Of a stretch of DNA of 37,114 bases, positions 7,741 through 16,412 are shown one piece after another (the stretch's first letter is position 1; each line of letters opens with the position of its first letter). Location: positions 1 to 37,114 of the forward strand of contig NYYZ01000033.1 of the NCBI GenBank assembly GCA_002686945.1, in the 5' to 3' direction. Under the pieces are notes generated by a model. The model was not told the DNA's origin. It searched no databases and saw nothing but the letters and a program-made list of their open reading frames with translations. A program made the translations under genes and the position numbers. Origin of the DNA: Planctomycetota bacterium (GTDB lineage Bacteria > Planctomycetota > UBA1135 > GCA-002686595).

Positions 7741-8241
7741 CTACGGTCGCAGGGGCATGGCACGCCAGCGATCACTTCTCTTGACCTGATGATGCTGCCC
7801 TTTGACGAAGGGCACATCGGGACGGATGGCCACCTGACCCCGATGTTGGCTCCCGTCGGCAAGGCGAACCTGGAACACGATCGCGATGCAGTGGACCTGT
7901 TCGGATATGAACCCGAACCCAGCTTCCTCTTTCAGATCGAATCCGTACTCAAGGAGTTCGGGATTCTTGCCCGGGCCACTGACAGAAATGTCCTCTACCT
8001 CGAAGTGCTCCACCGGCGAGCCGACAGGAAGCGTGTGGATCGTCTGCGACTATTTCCTGAACAACTCGGGGAGTTCCTCGGTCTGGAACTGCTCTCGCTC
8101 CACCGATCCATCTCCCCGGCACCAGGCTTCCACGTAACCGCGGGCCACGCCCCCAAACTCATCCTGTGCGGATTCCAGGTCCGAGCTGCATGCGACAAAC
8201 AAGAATGAGAACAGACAGGCAAGAGCGGCGGAAAACCTCAT
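7741..8241 (-). pseudogene. Lipoprotein gene interrupted by an in-frame TAG
   Basis: One continuous frame of 167 codons is broken only by TAG at 8050-8052. The first part (63 residues) has a lipoprotein signal with FLFVACSSDL. After the stop, the frame continues without a shift into about 102 residues with coherent protein character (VEHFEVEDISVSGPG, then an Ile/Val-rich strand pattern AIVFQVRLADGS). A single change from TGG or CAG would explain the stop. The downstream half could restart at the GTG at 8013, but it would lack a signal. It has the same leader as the lipoprotein at 145-696. Function is unknown. Confidence 0.7.
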
Positions 8242-8306
8242 CACCAGATCCTACCAAGCACCAACCCAGGTGGAGAACTGGGCGTCGATGGGGCTCCTTC
8301 AGAGAC
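8242..8306 (-). promoter_or_regulatory. Conserved lipoprotein leader, copy 3
   Basis: Upstream of the broken lipoprotein gene. On the minus strand: CTCTGAAGGAGCCCC (box at 8294-8304), GGGTTGG, TTGGTAGGAT and an ATG at 8241, with the box 53 bases from the start as in copies 1 and 2. The box overlaps the stop codon of the small membrane-protein gene at 8299-8493. Confidence 0.6.
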
Positions 8307-8493
8307 GGTCCTGGTGTTCATCGGAATCCTGCTGCTCGTCTTCTGCGCCCCCACTGCCAGCGCCCATGAACCCCATGAGTCCCATGGCAAATCCGACGGG
8401 GAGCCACAGGGCCAGGTTCTCCATAGCAATGCCCACAGCCAGCCCAAAGCCAAGACCGATTACGAGGCCAGTTGCAGCGTTCGGTGTTTTCAT
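8299..8493 (-). CDS. Small Gly-rich two-helix membrane protein
   Basis: A 64-residue protein. It has two hydrophobic Gly-rich helices (TGLVIGLGFGLAVGIA and WLPVGFAMGLMGFMGAG) separated by MENLAL, then a polar acidic tail. The GxxxG-like spacing suggests helix packing. The ATG at 8493 follows an AGGATCAGTTG ribosome-binding stretch identical in form to the leaders of nearby lipoproteins. Such small proteins are common and uncharacterised. Confidence 0.6.
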   Translation of the reverse strand: MKTPNAATGLVIGLGFGLAVGIAMENLALWLPVGFAMGLMGFMGAGSGGAEDEQQDSDEHQDRL

Positions 8494-8530
8494 CAACTGA
8501 TCCTATCGTACAATCCAGGAATGTGTACTT
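8494..8530 (-). promoter_or_regulatory. Partial lipoprotein leader, weak copy 4
   Basis: Only the start-proximal half matches: CCTGGATTG, TAGGATCAGTTG, ATG. A CTCTG occurs upstream at a shorter distance, and the full CTCTGAAGGAG box is absent. Confidence 0.3.
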
Positions 8531-8588
8531 TGTCCGCAGAGTCGCACCCTCCCTCTTCATCCTCAACGCCTCGGCCACTTCCTCACCC

Positions 8589-10163
8589 ATGTCAATGCAA
8601 AAGGTCCTCATCGCAGGCGCCTGGCGTGCCTCCGACTCGCTCGGCACCTTCCAAGCAAAGAACCCGGTCAGCGGCGAAGTCCTTGAAGACCACTACCCCA
8701 CCAGCAGCTGGGCTGACTGTGAGGCTGCCTTGGACTCCGCACGAGAGGCATTCAAAGATCTGCGCCAGCAGGACCCGGAAGCCATTGCCAGCTTCCTCCA
8801 TGACTACGCCAATCGCATCGAGGCCCAGGCCGAAGAGATCGTCGCACTTGCCAACCTCGAAACCGGCCTGCCCCTGGAGCCGCGTCTGGCCTCCATCGAA
8901 CTCCCGCGCACAACCAACCAGATGCGGCAAGCGGCTGAAGCCTGCCGTGCCGGGCACTGGACGCACCCGATCATTGACACCGCCGCCGGCATCCGCACTC
9001 AGTATGGTCCGATCGGCCCGGTGTGTGTCTTCGGTCCCAACAACTTTCCCCTGGCCTACGGCAGCGTCTCCGGCGGTGACTTCATCGCAGCTATCGCCAC
9101 TGGCAACCCGGTGATCGCCAAGGCGCACCCCTTGCACCCGGGCACCACCCGACTGCTAGCCGAAGAAGCCCAGTCAGCCGCCGTTGCTGCTGGCCTGCCC
9201 GCGGGCACAGTGCAGCTGCTCTACGACATGCCCTTCACGGACGGCGAAAAACTGGCCCAGGACCCGCGCCTGGCCGCAATCGCCTTCACCGGTTCGCGCC
9301 AGGGCGGACTCAAGCTCAAGGCAGCCGCCGACGCGGTGGGCAAGCCGATCTTCCTTGAGCTCGGTTCCATCAACCCGGTTCTGATCCTGCCTGGTGCACT
9401 GGCCGAGAAGGGCGCGGCCTTGTCCGAGGAATTCACCACCAGCTGCCTGATGGCCACCGGCCAGTTCTGTACCAGCCCGGGCATGCTGCTGTTGCAAGCG
9501 GATGCTCACACCGAAGCCTTCGTGGACAAGACCGTCAATGCTTTTACTGCTTCTCCGAACGGCTTGCTGTTTTCGGAGGGGGGCTGCCAGAGTCTCGCGC
9601 AGGCAGTCAAACACCTGAATCAGGCCGGCGCCCAGATCCTCACCGGCGGGACACCTGTAGCCGATGATGAACGACGCTACACCAACACGGTGCTACGCGT
9701 ATCTGGCGCCGAATTCCTTGCGAACAGCCAGGCTCTGCAAGCTGAGGCCTTTGGCAACGCCACGCTGATCGTGGTCGCCTCTGATCAGACCGAGACCTTG
9801 CAGATACTCGACCGACTTGAGGGCAACCTGACAGGTAGCATCTACTCCGCTTCTGACGGGAGTGACGACGATGCCTACAATGCTCTGGCCCCGGCGCTGC
9901 GCCAACGGGTGGGGCGAATGCTCAATGACAAAATGCCCACCGGCGTTGCGGTCTCACCAGCCATGAACCACGGGGGCCCCTTCCCGGCCACAGCCCAAGC
10001 CGCCTTCAGCGCCGTGGGCATGCCCGGGGCACTGTTGCGCTTCGCCATGCTGCAGTGCTACGACAATGTCCGTCCCGAACGACTGCCTGCGGGCCTGCGC
10101 GATGAGAACCCGCACGGACTATGGCGCCAGATAGATGGACAGTGGACCAAGGACAGCCTGTAG
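8589..10163 (+). CDS. Alpha-ketoglutaric semialdehyde (2,5-dioxovalerate) dehydrogenase
   Basis: A 524-residue aldehyde dehydrogenase of the length and type of NADP-dependent alpha-ketoglutaric semialdehyde dehydrogenases. It oxidises 2,5-dioxopentanoate to 2-oxoglutarate. Visible signatures are GPVCVFGPNNFPLAYG (N169-like Asn), the Lys in NPVIAKAHPLHPG, ITGSR-like AFTGSRQGG, ELGSINPVLI with the catalytic Glu, and the nucleophile Cys at about residue 294 in GQFCTSPG. The frame is open from 8472, but ATG 8589 (MSMQKVLIAG) matches family N-termini. The next gene is a DapA-family enzyme of the hydroxyproline route, which suggests this is the final step of trans-4-hydroxyproline breakdown. Hexuronate or arabinose pathways also use this enzyme. 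Confidence 0.88.
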   Translation: MSMQKVLIAGAWRASDSLGTFQAKNPVSGEVLEDHYPTSSWADCEAALDSAREAFKDLRQQDPEAIASFLHDYANRIEAQAEEIVALANLETGLPLEPRLASIELPRTTNQMRQAAEACRAGHWTHPIIDTAAGIRTQYGPIGPVCVFGPNNFPLAYGSVSGGDFIAAIATGNPVIAKAHPLHPGTTRLLAEEAQSAAVAAGLPAGTVQLLYDMPFTDGEKLAQDPRLAAIAFTGSRQGGLKLKAAADAVGKPIFLELGSINPVLILPGALAEKGAALSEEFTTSCLMATGQFCTSPGMLLLQADAHTEAFVDKTVNAFTASPNGLLFSEGGCQSLAQAVKHLNQAGAQILTGGTPVADDERRYTNTVLRVSGAEFLANSQALQAEAFGNATLIVVASDQTETLQILDRLEGNLTGSIYSASDGSDDDAYNALAPALRQRVGRMLNDKMPTGVAVSPAMNHGGPFPATAQAAFSAVGMPGALLRFAMLQCYDNVRPERLPAGLRDENPHGLWRQIDGQWTKDSL

Positions 10164-10293
10164 CCATCGCACCCATGCCAGCTCAAAGACAATCCGGCCA
10201 GCACGAGCGTTGGTCCCCTGCGCAGCGCACACCTGCGCCCCTGACCATTTCATCACCAGCCTCCACCATCGCGGGCGAAGCCTGAAGCTCTAA

Positions 10294-11232
10294 ATGGACA
10301 CAAGCATCTGTCACGGCTGCCTCCCAGCCCTCATGACTCCCTGCACCGGCGACCGGAGCCCCGACTTCGCGGCGCTTGTGCGCAAGGGCAAGGAACTCGT
10401 GGATGCTGGTATGAGCGGCGTCGTCTACTGTGGCTCCATGGGTGACTGGCCGCTGCTGAGCGATGAACAACGCCAGCAGGGTGTGGCCGACCTGTGCGCG
10501 GCGGGCGTTCCCACCATGGTCGGGACAGGCGCCGTCAACACGCGCTCGGCCACGGCCCACGCCGCTCATGCGGATTCCGTCGGGGCCAAGGGTCTGATGG
10601 TCATTCCGCGGGTCCTGTCCCGCGGCACATCACCCGACGCCCAACGGGCCCACTTCGCGTCCATCCTGGCCGCGGCTCCCAATGTGCCAGCGGTGATCTA
10701 CAACAGCCCCTACTACGGCTTTGAGACGCGCGCCGATCTCTTCTTCGAGTTGCGCGCGGAGTTCAAGAACCTGATCGGCTTCAAGGAATTCGGAGGGGCC
10801 ACTTCCTTGAGCTATGCGGCCGAGCACATCATCGGCGTGGACCCAGACGTGACCTTGATGGTCGGAGTGGACACACAGGTCTTCCACGGCTATGTGAACT
10901 GCGGTGCCAGCGGTGCCATCACGGGCATCGGCAACGCCCTGCCCCGGGAAGTGCTGCGACTGATCGAGCTCTGCACACGCGCCCAAAGCGGCGACACCGA
11001 GGCGCGCCGTCTGGCCCTGGAACTGGAACAAGCCCTCGCGGTGCTCTCGACTTTTGACGAGGGGCCGGATCTGGTGCTCTTCTACAAGCACCTGCTGGTA
11101 CTGGACGGTGATGAGCAGTACCGCCTGCACTTCAACGAGAGCGATGCCCTCAGCTCCAGCCAAGAAAGCTACGCCGAGGAACAGTTCCGGATTTTCAGAG
11201 CCTGGTGGGCCGAGTGGCCAGGCAAGGCATGA
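10294..11232 (+). CDS. DapA-family 1-pyrroline-4-hydroxy-2-carboxylate deaminase
   Basis: A 312-residue class I aldolase-fold protein. The Schiff-base Lys is in IGFKEFGG, the Tyr in VIYNSPYYGF, and the N-terminal phosphate/carboxylate loop is GVVYCGSMGDWPL. The sequence around VIPRVLSRGTSPDAQRAHFA and the C-terminal STFDEGPDLVLFYKHLLVL match what I recall of hydroxyproline-pathway deaminases rather than true dihydrodipicolinate synthases. The reaction gives alpha-ketoglutaric semialdehyde and ammonia, the substrate of the enzyme encoded just upstream. The 130-bp gap between the two genes shows no clear terminator. The epimerase and oxidase that begin the pathway are not in the window. A KDG/KDGluc dehydratase is the main alternative. 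Confidence 0.78.
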   Translation: MDTSICHGCLPALMTPCTGDRSPDFAALVRKGKELVDAGMSGVVYCGSMGDWPLLSDEQRQQGVADLCAAGVPTMVGTGAVNTRSATAHAAHADSVGAKGLMVIPRVLSRGTSPDAQRAHFASILAAAPNVPAVIYNSPYYGFETRADLFFELRAEFKNLIGFKEFGGATSLSYAAEHIIGVDPDVTLMVGVDTQVFHGYVNCGASGAITGIGNALPREVLRLIELCTRAQSGDTEARRLALELEQALAVLSTFDEGPDLVLFYKHLLVLDGDEQYRLHFNESDALSSSQESYAEEQFRIFRAWWAEWPGKA

Positions 11233-11329
11233 CGCTCCCAAGCCGGGATCTTTAGTGACCTGGGGAACCACGCCACCGCCGCGTGAAGGCAAGGGCTGGG
11301 CCCGGCTTCGCGCAAGCTGCGGCTGACGA

Positions 11330-12907
11330 CTACCCGCAGGTGCCGCAGCCCTCGTCCGAACCACAGAGGCGGGCTTCGATGGCCTTCGATGTAGGTGTGA
11401 TCGACAAGCCACCGAGCGCTGTGCAACGCAACTCACGCGCCATGTTCTCACTGATCTGACGGTGCGCGTCCAGCACTTCGTCCAGGGGAATCAAGTGGTC
11501 ATATCCCGCCAGGGCCATGTTGGCGCAGGCAAGCGCGTTGGCCGCGCCAGCAACATTGCGACCGAGGCAGGGAGCCTCGACTCGATTGGCGACCGGATCG
11601 CAGACAAGTCCCAGCACATTCTGCAGGGCCTGACTGGCGGCCCCCAATCCCTGGGCCGCATTTCCACCGGCTAACTCGACCAACGCCGCCGCCGCCATGG
11701 CAGCGCCTGCGCCTGTCTCGGCCTGACAACCGCCGACCTCCGCTGCGAAACTCGATCGGGTCGTGGTAAAGACACCGATCAGACCTGCCGCCAGCATCGC
11801 TCGCAGGATCTCATCCTCTGACGAGCCCTGGACTTCGGCCGCGGCCAGACAAGTGGCCGGGAATGTGGCACAGGAACCAGCTGTGGGCGCGGCGACAATC
11901 ACCCCCATCGAACTCTTCACTTCCATCAAGGCCGTGACATAGAGAATCGCGCGGTTGAGGATACCGGCGTCCAGCAGTTCACCCCGCTCAAGGCTGGCCG
12001 CGAATCCATCGCTTTGCTGTGGAAGGACCCGGTCGGCGTACTCTGTCCCAGCCAGGCCCTCTTGAACGCCAGCGCGCACGATGACGAGGATATTGCGCAT
12101 TTGCTCCAGCACTGCTTCAGAGCCAATGGCTCCCCGGGCACTCTCATATTCCAAAGCGAAGTCCGAGAGCTTGCGCTGCTTGGGATCCCCATGGGCCAGC
12201 ATCTCACTGGCATGCAAGAAGGGGACCTCGAGGTCCCTTCTGGATCGCACTGGCAAGACCGCACCGAGGCGCCTGACGCGCTGCACAGCCGGCAGGCCCG
12301 TCAAGTCCTCGTCGGAAACAAATGCCTGCGCCTTGCAGACGACTCGAACCGGCGCGCTTCCCGCAATCTGCACCTCATCGATGTCGTCGCGGTCGTTCAG
12401 GATCGCCGCGGTCGACGCGCCATTGTCGGTGACATCGAACAGGGTCACGGCATAGTCGCCTTGCAAGGCGACCGGGGTGCCATCGATTTCGATCAGCTCG
12501 ATCATGCCGCCGCCCGTGGACAATGCAATCAGGCTGTGTTCCAGCGAACCCTTACGCATGGTCAGGCGGTAGGTGTTCGGGTGCGGGTCGTGCAGTTCGG
12601 CAGTCCGGATCTCCAGCTCGATGCCAGCGGCCTTCAGCGCCCCCGCTGAGTCCGGCAAACGCGCGTCATCCGCTTCCCAGCCGAGCAGACCGGCAAACAA
12701 GCCGATATCCGAGCCCTGACTCTCATGGGTCATGGCCAGCGACCCCTCGGTGTCGAACTCGATCAGCACCGAGTCGGGAGCACCACCACAAAGATCACGC
12801 GCCAGACGACCAATACGCACCGAGGCCGCGGAGTGCGAACTCGAAGGCCCGCGCATGACGGGGCCGACCACATCATTGAAGATGCTCGGGGGCAGGGTCG
12901 AAGGCAT
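11330..12907 (-). CDS. sdaA: Iron-sulfur L-serine ammonia-lyase, single chain
   Basis: A 525-residue L-serine dehydratase that converts serine to pyruvate and ammonia. The N-terminal beta domain begins with DVVGPVMRGPSSSHSAA, the usual substrate-binding start. The C-terminal alpha domain carries the three Cys ligands of the 4Fe-4S cluster in AGSCATFPA, GGCQAETGAG and APCLGRN. Both domains in one chain, about 520 residues, is a normal arrangement. The C-terminus has three more Cys residues (CGSDEGCGTCG), unusual for the family and possibly involved in metal or redox chemistry. It converges on the deaminase gene, with nothing but a spaced inverted repeat between. Confidence 0.9.
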   Translation of the reverse strand: MPSTLPPSIFNDVVGPVMRGPSSSHSAASVRIGRLARDLCGGAPDSVLIEFDTEGSLAMTHESQGSDIGLFAGLLGWEADDARLPDSAGALKAAGIELEIRTAELHDPHPNTYRLTMRKGSLEHSLIALSTGGGMIELIEIDGTPVALQGDYAVTLFDVTDNGASTAAILNDRDDIDEVQIAGSAPVRVVCKAQAFVSDEDLTGLPAVQRVRRLGAVLPVRSRRDLEVPFLHASEMLAHGDPKQRKLSDFALEYESARGAIGSEAVLEQMRNILVIVRAGVQEGLAGTEYADRVLPQQSDGFAASLERGELLDAGILNRAILYVTALMEVKSSMGVIVAAPTAGSCATFPATCLAAAEVQGSSEDEILRAMLAAGLIGVFTTTRSSFAAEVGGCQAETGAGAAMAAAALVELAGGNAAQGLGAASQALQNVLGLVCDPVANRVEAPCLGRNVAGAANALACANMALAGYDHLIPLDEVLDAHRQISENMARELRCTALGGLSITPTSKAIEARLCGSDEGCGTCG

Positions 12908-13085
12908 GATCCCAGTCTAGCATCAATCTCGAGCAGTCCGGCAGTGATGACTGTTGCTGCTTGTCTGACCAACTCACCAGGAACAGAAACCACACCAGCC
13001 CAATGGGATACCCCCTCTCACAAGAGTATAAGCCCTACTCTTCCAGGCAGCACTCTCCTCCATTGAACCACCCGCAAGCAGCAAC

Positions 13086-13445
13086 ATGGACGCAATCAAC
13101 ATTCAGGACAAATTCGATCTCTTCACGGACCAATGGTCTCCCAAGAAAATCGGAGAACTGAACGGGCAACAGATCCTGCTGGCGAAAATCCAGGGAGAGT
13201 TCGTCTTTCACAAGCATGATGATGAAGACGAACTGTTCATGGTCATGAAAGGGCAGTTGGCGTTGGAACTGAGAGACCGGACCGTCATCGTGAATCCGGG
13301 AGAGTTCTATACGGTTCCAAAGGGCGTGGAACACAAACCCACCGCCAGGGAAGAAACTCACCTGTTGCTATTCGAACCGTTGAGCACCAAGCACACAGGT
13401 GATGTTGTGGCGGACATCACAGTGGAAACCTACGAAGAGATCTGA
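13086..13445 (+). CDS. Single-domain cupin
   Basis: A 119-residue cupin. Motif 1 is visible as HKHDDEDELFMVMKG (two His and a Glu as metal ligands) and motif 2 as PGEFYTVPKGVEHKP (third His). This is the common small Cupin_2 type found alone in many bacteria. The substrate is unknown; roles range from sugar binding to isomerase. It stands alone, converging with the sulfatase gene 37 bp away. Confidence 0.85.
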   Translation: MDAINIQDKFDLFTDQWSPKKIGELNGQQILLAKIQGEFVFHKHDDEDELFMVMKGQLALELRDRTVIVNPGEFYTVPKGVEHKPTAREETHLLLFEPLSTKHTGDVVADITVETYEEI

Positions 13446-13481
13446 GCTCGCGCGGACACACCCTGTGAGCAGAGGGGGGCC

Positions 13482-14984
13482 TCAACGATAGGCCTCGATC
13501 GCGTCTGCCCCTGGGTATTTGGGAACACCGCCAAAGTAGGGGTACTCATCAAAGGCCTTTGCGCCGCCGATCACACGGGGGTCCCCGCTCGCCTTCAGCT
13601 CAGCCACAAGTTGGGCAGCGAGTTCAGTCTTCACCTGCGCGTACTCTGGGTTCGCTGCGAGGTTCACGAGCTGGTGCGGATCGGACTTGAGGTCATAGAG
13701 CTCCTCCCCGGGCCGCTTGGCAAAACAGAGCCTGTAGCTCTCCGCGTAGATGGGATCCGTGGGCGCCCTTGCCACGATCACGAGCTTGGTGGGCCCATTG
13801 TCGCAATCACCCAGCCACGCGTTCTTCATGTAGGCCCGCTCGTGGTGTGGAGTGCCGGCCGGCCAACGATCCGGCTCATAGTTCCGCACATAGAGAAACT
13901 CCTCGTTCCGCAGGGCGCGCACAGGGTAGCCACCGCTCAAGGGCTGCTCCTGCGCTGGGGTATGACGCTCACGCCCGATCAGGACAAAAGAGCGAACCAC
14001 ATCTTCTCCGCCCTCCAGCCGGGGCAGCAGATCTTGCCCGGTCATCGAGCTCGGGATCTCCAGGCCCGCGGCGGAAAGGAAGCTCGGCGCAAGGTCCGTC
14101 ATGCTCACAAAGTCATCCAGAACCTGTCCACCCTTCACACGATCACCCCATCTGATCGCGAGCGGCACCCTGGCCCCTGAATCGTAGACATTGCCCTTGC
14201 AACGAGGAAACGGCATCCCGTGATCACCTGTCATGACGATCAGGGTGTTGTCCAGTTCTCCTGACTCCTCCAAGAGAGCGATAGCACTGGCGACATCTTG
14301 ATCAAAGCGGCCTACCTCGAAGTAGTAATCCGCCACATCACCACGCACCTCTTCACAATCAGGGAAGAAGGGGAAGAGATCAATCTCATCACAATCCAAA
14401 CCACTCGCGGCGCCGGTGCCGCGCCGATAGGGCCTGTGAGGATCGTACGCGCCCAGCCAGAAACAAAAAGGCGCGTCCTCGGGCCTCGCCTCAAGGAACT
14501 CTTTGAAGCCCTTCTCATAGCCCAGCCCAACCGGGTGACCGTTCCAACCCTTCAGACGACCTGGACCCCAGCTCTTCCTCCAGTGGCCCACATGATATCC
14601 GGCCGCCCCCAAGAGCTTCGGGTAGACCTTGAGGTCTGGCGAAAGAGAGCTCCACAGGTTCGCACCTTCCTTGAGACGCCAGTGCCACTGCCCTGTCAGG
14701 ATGGCGTTCCTCGATGGAGTGCAGGAGGGAGAGGCGACATATGCATGGGGAAAGAGCACCCCCTCACGCGCCAGGCGATCGAAGGCAGGGGTCTCAACAA
14801 CAGAGTCGCCCAGGGCTCCAGCGTGCGGCCAACCCCAGTCGTCCGCGATGCAAAAGAGAATGTTGGGCCGTCGCTCTGCCTTGTCCTGACCATTGGAGTC
14901 GGGCGACTGACGCCAGGCAGGAGTACCAAATACAGCACCGATGATGGTAGCCAGGCAGATGGTTCGAACTAGTTGACTCTTCAT
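13482..14984 (-). CDS. Secreted formylglycine-type sulfatase
   Basis: A 500-residue sulfatase. It has an N-terminal signal peptide (MKSQLVRTICLATIIGAVFG), then metal-binding NILFCIADDWGWP. The formylglycine motif is CTPSR, with Cys88 as the residue to be converted, in SPSCTPSRNAILTG. Later conserved blocks are TLIVMTGDHGMPFPR (metal-binding Asp and His) and KGNVYDSGARVPLAIRW. The C-terminal region holds ELYDLKSDPHQLVNLA, typical of planctomycete sulfatases acting on sulfated polysaccharides. The frame opens 11 codons upstream at 15017, but the ATG at 14984 starts the signal peptide directly. It needs a formylglycine-generating enzyme, not seen here. Confidence 0.92.
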   Translation of the reverse strand: MKSQLVRTICLATIIGAVFGTPAWRQSPDSNGQDKAERRPNILFCIADDWGWPHAGALGDSVVETPAFDRLAREGVLFPHAYVASPSCTPSRNAILTGQWHWRLKEGANLWSSLSPDLKVYPKLLGAAGYHVGHWRKSWGPGRLKGWNGHPVGLGYEKGFKEFLEARPEDAPFCFWLGAYDPHRPYRRGTGAASGLDCDEIDLFPFFPDCEEVRGDVADYYFEVGRFDQDVASAIALLEESGELDNTLIVMTGDHGMPFPRCKGNVYDSGARVPLAIRWGDRVKGGQVLDDFVSMTDLAPSFLSAAGLEIPSSMTGQDLLPRLEGGEDVVRSFVLIGRERHTPAQEQPLSGGYPVRALRNEEFLYVRNYEPDRWPAGTPHHERAYMKNAWLGDCDNGPTKLVIVARAPTDPIYAESYRLCFAKRPGEELYDLKSDPHQLVNLAANPEYAQVKTELAAQLVAELKASGDPRVIGGAKAFDEYPYFGGVPKYPGADAIEAYR

Positions 14985-15113
14985 GGTGTGATTGCCGGTC
15001 TGGTACAGCGGCACCACCCCGGGGGAATGGGCTACTGCGCCAATCAGGAGAGGACTCTTCGGTCCTCCAGACTACCAAGCTCCAGCCAGACCTGTCGCTC
15101 CGGCACGAAACCC

Positions 15114-15467
15114 CTAGGCATACACCTCAATGTTCCCATCGCGCTCTTCGCAGCGCACGGTGCGGGCATGACCACAGCTCACATCCTGGGGGGCACCGTC
15201 TCGCACGTCGAACTTGTACAGGTGCATGGGGCAGACGGCATAACGGCCTTCGTGCAGGGGGCCACGGCCAAGGCGTCCGCCTTCGGCATGGGGGCAGAGG
15301 GTATCGAGGCCGTAGATCTTGCCATCTACCCTGCAGAGCAGAATCTGGCGACCGCTGGAGCCCATGTCCCCCACCTCTATGGTGCGCCCCTCACCCTCAG
15401 CCAAGCCAGCTGCGTTGGGAACCAAGATGGGGCGATTGCCAAACATGCCCTTCAACTTCTTGAACAT
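15114..15467 (-). CDS. Rieske [2Fe-2S] ferredoxin-like protein
   Basis: A 117-residue Rieske-domain protein. The cluster-binding motifs are CPHAEGG and CPMHLYKFD, each with the Cys and His ligands. This small type (NirD-like or ferredoxin of an oxygenase) carries electrons in the cytoplasm; no oxygenase partner is nearby. The start is taken at ATG 15467 (MFKKLKGMFGN). A longer frame from 15551 runs through a duplicated block and has no family-like sequence. A diverged copy of its first codons is found at 16347-16412. Confidence 0.85.
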   Translation of the reverse strand: MFKKLKGMFGNRPILVPNAAGLAEGEGRTIEVGDMGSSGRQILLCRVDGKIYGLDTLCPHAEGGRLGRGPLHEGRYAVCPMHLYKFDVRDGAPQDVSCGHARTVRCEERDGNIEVYA

Positions 15468-15547
15468 GGCGGGAATGGTACCCTCTGGACAGACAGCGGT
15501 GCGACCCCCAGCATGGATTGATTGCGTCGGCCGCTCAAGGAACCGGC
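15412..15547. repeat. Diverged direct repeat, copy 1 (Rieske start and phosphatase-start remnant)
   Basis: About 135 bp align in the same orientation with 16358-16493, at roughly 70 percent by eye with small indels. Shared cores include ATGGTACCCTCTG and GATTGATTG. This copy holds the functional start of the Rieske gene on the minus strand. On the plus strand it holds a dead start of the phosphatase gene (GTG at 15499, reading VRPPAWIDCVG, compared with MRPLLVIDCVG at 16444). Confidence 0.75.
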
Positions 15548-15718
15548 CCAAGAGCGCTCCATCAGGAAGCGGTGGTTGGGATTGGCAAACAAATCTCTCA
15601 CCTGACCGATAGGATTGAGAAGCTCAATCCCTCACCAAAGCCCACTTCAGGCACTTGGCTCAAACGTCGAGAGTGGGTTTCTGACTGGAGCCGATCCCTG
15701 GCACGGACCTGTACCACA

Positions 15719-16321
15719 ATGTCAAGTCATCAAGAAGACACCACTTCAACAAGTGCTCCGATGCTCATCACTGGAAGCGACACGCGTGTTCTTCTACGCC
15801 ACCCGGACAAGAGCGATTTAGCGTCCTATACGGAACTGGTGCGACTCAGCCGCGAACTGCATCAACCCTGGGAGCCCTTGGCAGCAGAGGGCGCCCCCGA
15901 GCCAGACAGTCCCGAAGCATTTCGAATCTGGTTGGAAGGCAACCGCGATCCGCGCACGGAACGCTTGCTGCTCTGTCGACGCGACGACGGAGCCCTCGTC
16001 GGTCGCTTTCACCTGAACGAAATCGTGCGCGGGGCCTTTGATTCGGCTTACCTGTCCTACTGGGTGGGAGCACCTTTTGCCGGCCAGGGCTACATGACCG
16101 AGGGATTCCTCCTCCTGCTGCAGTGGGCCTTCGTGGACCTGAGACTCCACCGCCTTGAGGCCAACATCCAACCCTCCAACAGGCCATCCCTGGCCCTGAT
16201 CAAGAGGGCCGGATTTCACCGTGAGGGATTCAGTCGGCGCTATTTGAAGATCGCCGGCCAATGGTCCGACCATGAACGCTGGGCCCTGACAAGAGAGGAT
16301 TGGCAGGCCCAGGTGAAGTGA
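15719..16321 (+). CDS. GNAT acetyltransferase, RimJ/RimL-like
   Basis: A 200-residue N-acetyltransferase. The core reads VLLRHPDKSDLASYTEL at the start, then SYWVGAPFAGQGYMTEGFLLL with the acetyl-CoA loop (G-Q-G-Y-M), LRLHRLEANIQPSNRPSLAL, and IKRAGFHREGFSRRYLKIAG. This order is typical of ribosomal-protein alanine acetyltransferases and related enzymes. The target may be a protein N-terminus or a small amine. The frame is open from 15518, but the first ~67 codons are inside the repeat and look non-coding; ATG 15719 or 15761 is the likely start. It lies between two copies of a ~135-bp repeat, as if inserted between the Rieske and phosphatase genes. Confidence 0.82.
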   Translation: MSSHQEDTTSTSAPMLITGSDTRVLLRHPDKSDLASYTELVRLSRELHQPWEPLAAEGAPEPDSPEAFRIWLEGNRDPRTERLLLCRRDDGALVGRFHLNEIVRGAFDSAYLSYWVGAPFAGQGYMTEGFLLLLQWAFVDLRLHRLEANIQPSNRPSLALIKRAGFHREGFSRRYLKIAGQWSDHERWALTREDWQAQVK

Positions 16322-16346
16322 AGGCACTTCGGCCCCGCGCCCTCCA

Positions 16347-16412
16347 TCAAGCCACCTGAGTTGGGATCCACAACAGAGGGTTGCCAGATGGACCCTTCAA
16401 TTTCTTGGACAT
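16347..16412 (-). pseudogene. Remnant of a Rieske gene start
   Basis: A 21-codon minus-strand frame reads MSKKLKGPSGN and then degenerates. It matches the real Rieske start MFKKLKGMFGN at 15467. It lies 31 bp from the phosphatase start codon at 16444, the same spacing as between the Rieske start and the dead phosphatase start in copy 1. Confidence 0.65.

Noticed and set aside
11240..11308. AAGCCGGG / CCCGGCTT inverted repeat between the deaminase and serine lyase genes
   Set aside because: The 53-base loop and 8-bp arms make a working terminator doubtful, and such matches are expected by chance in GC-rich DNA.
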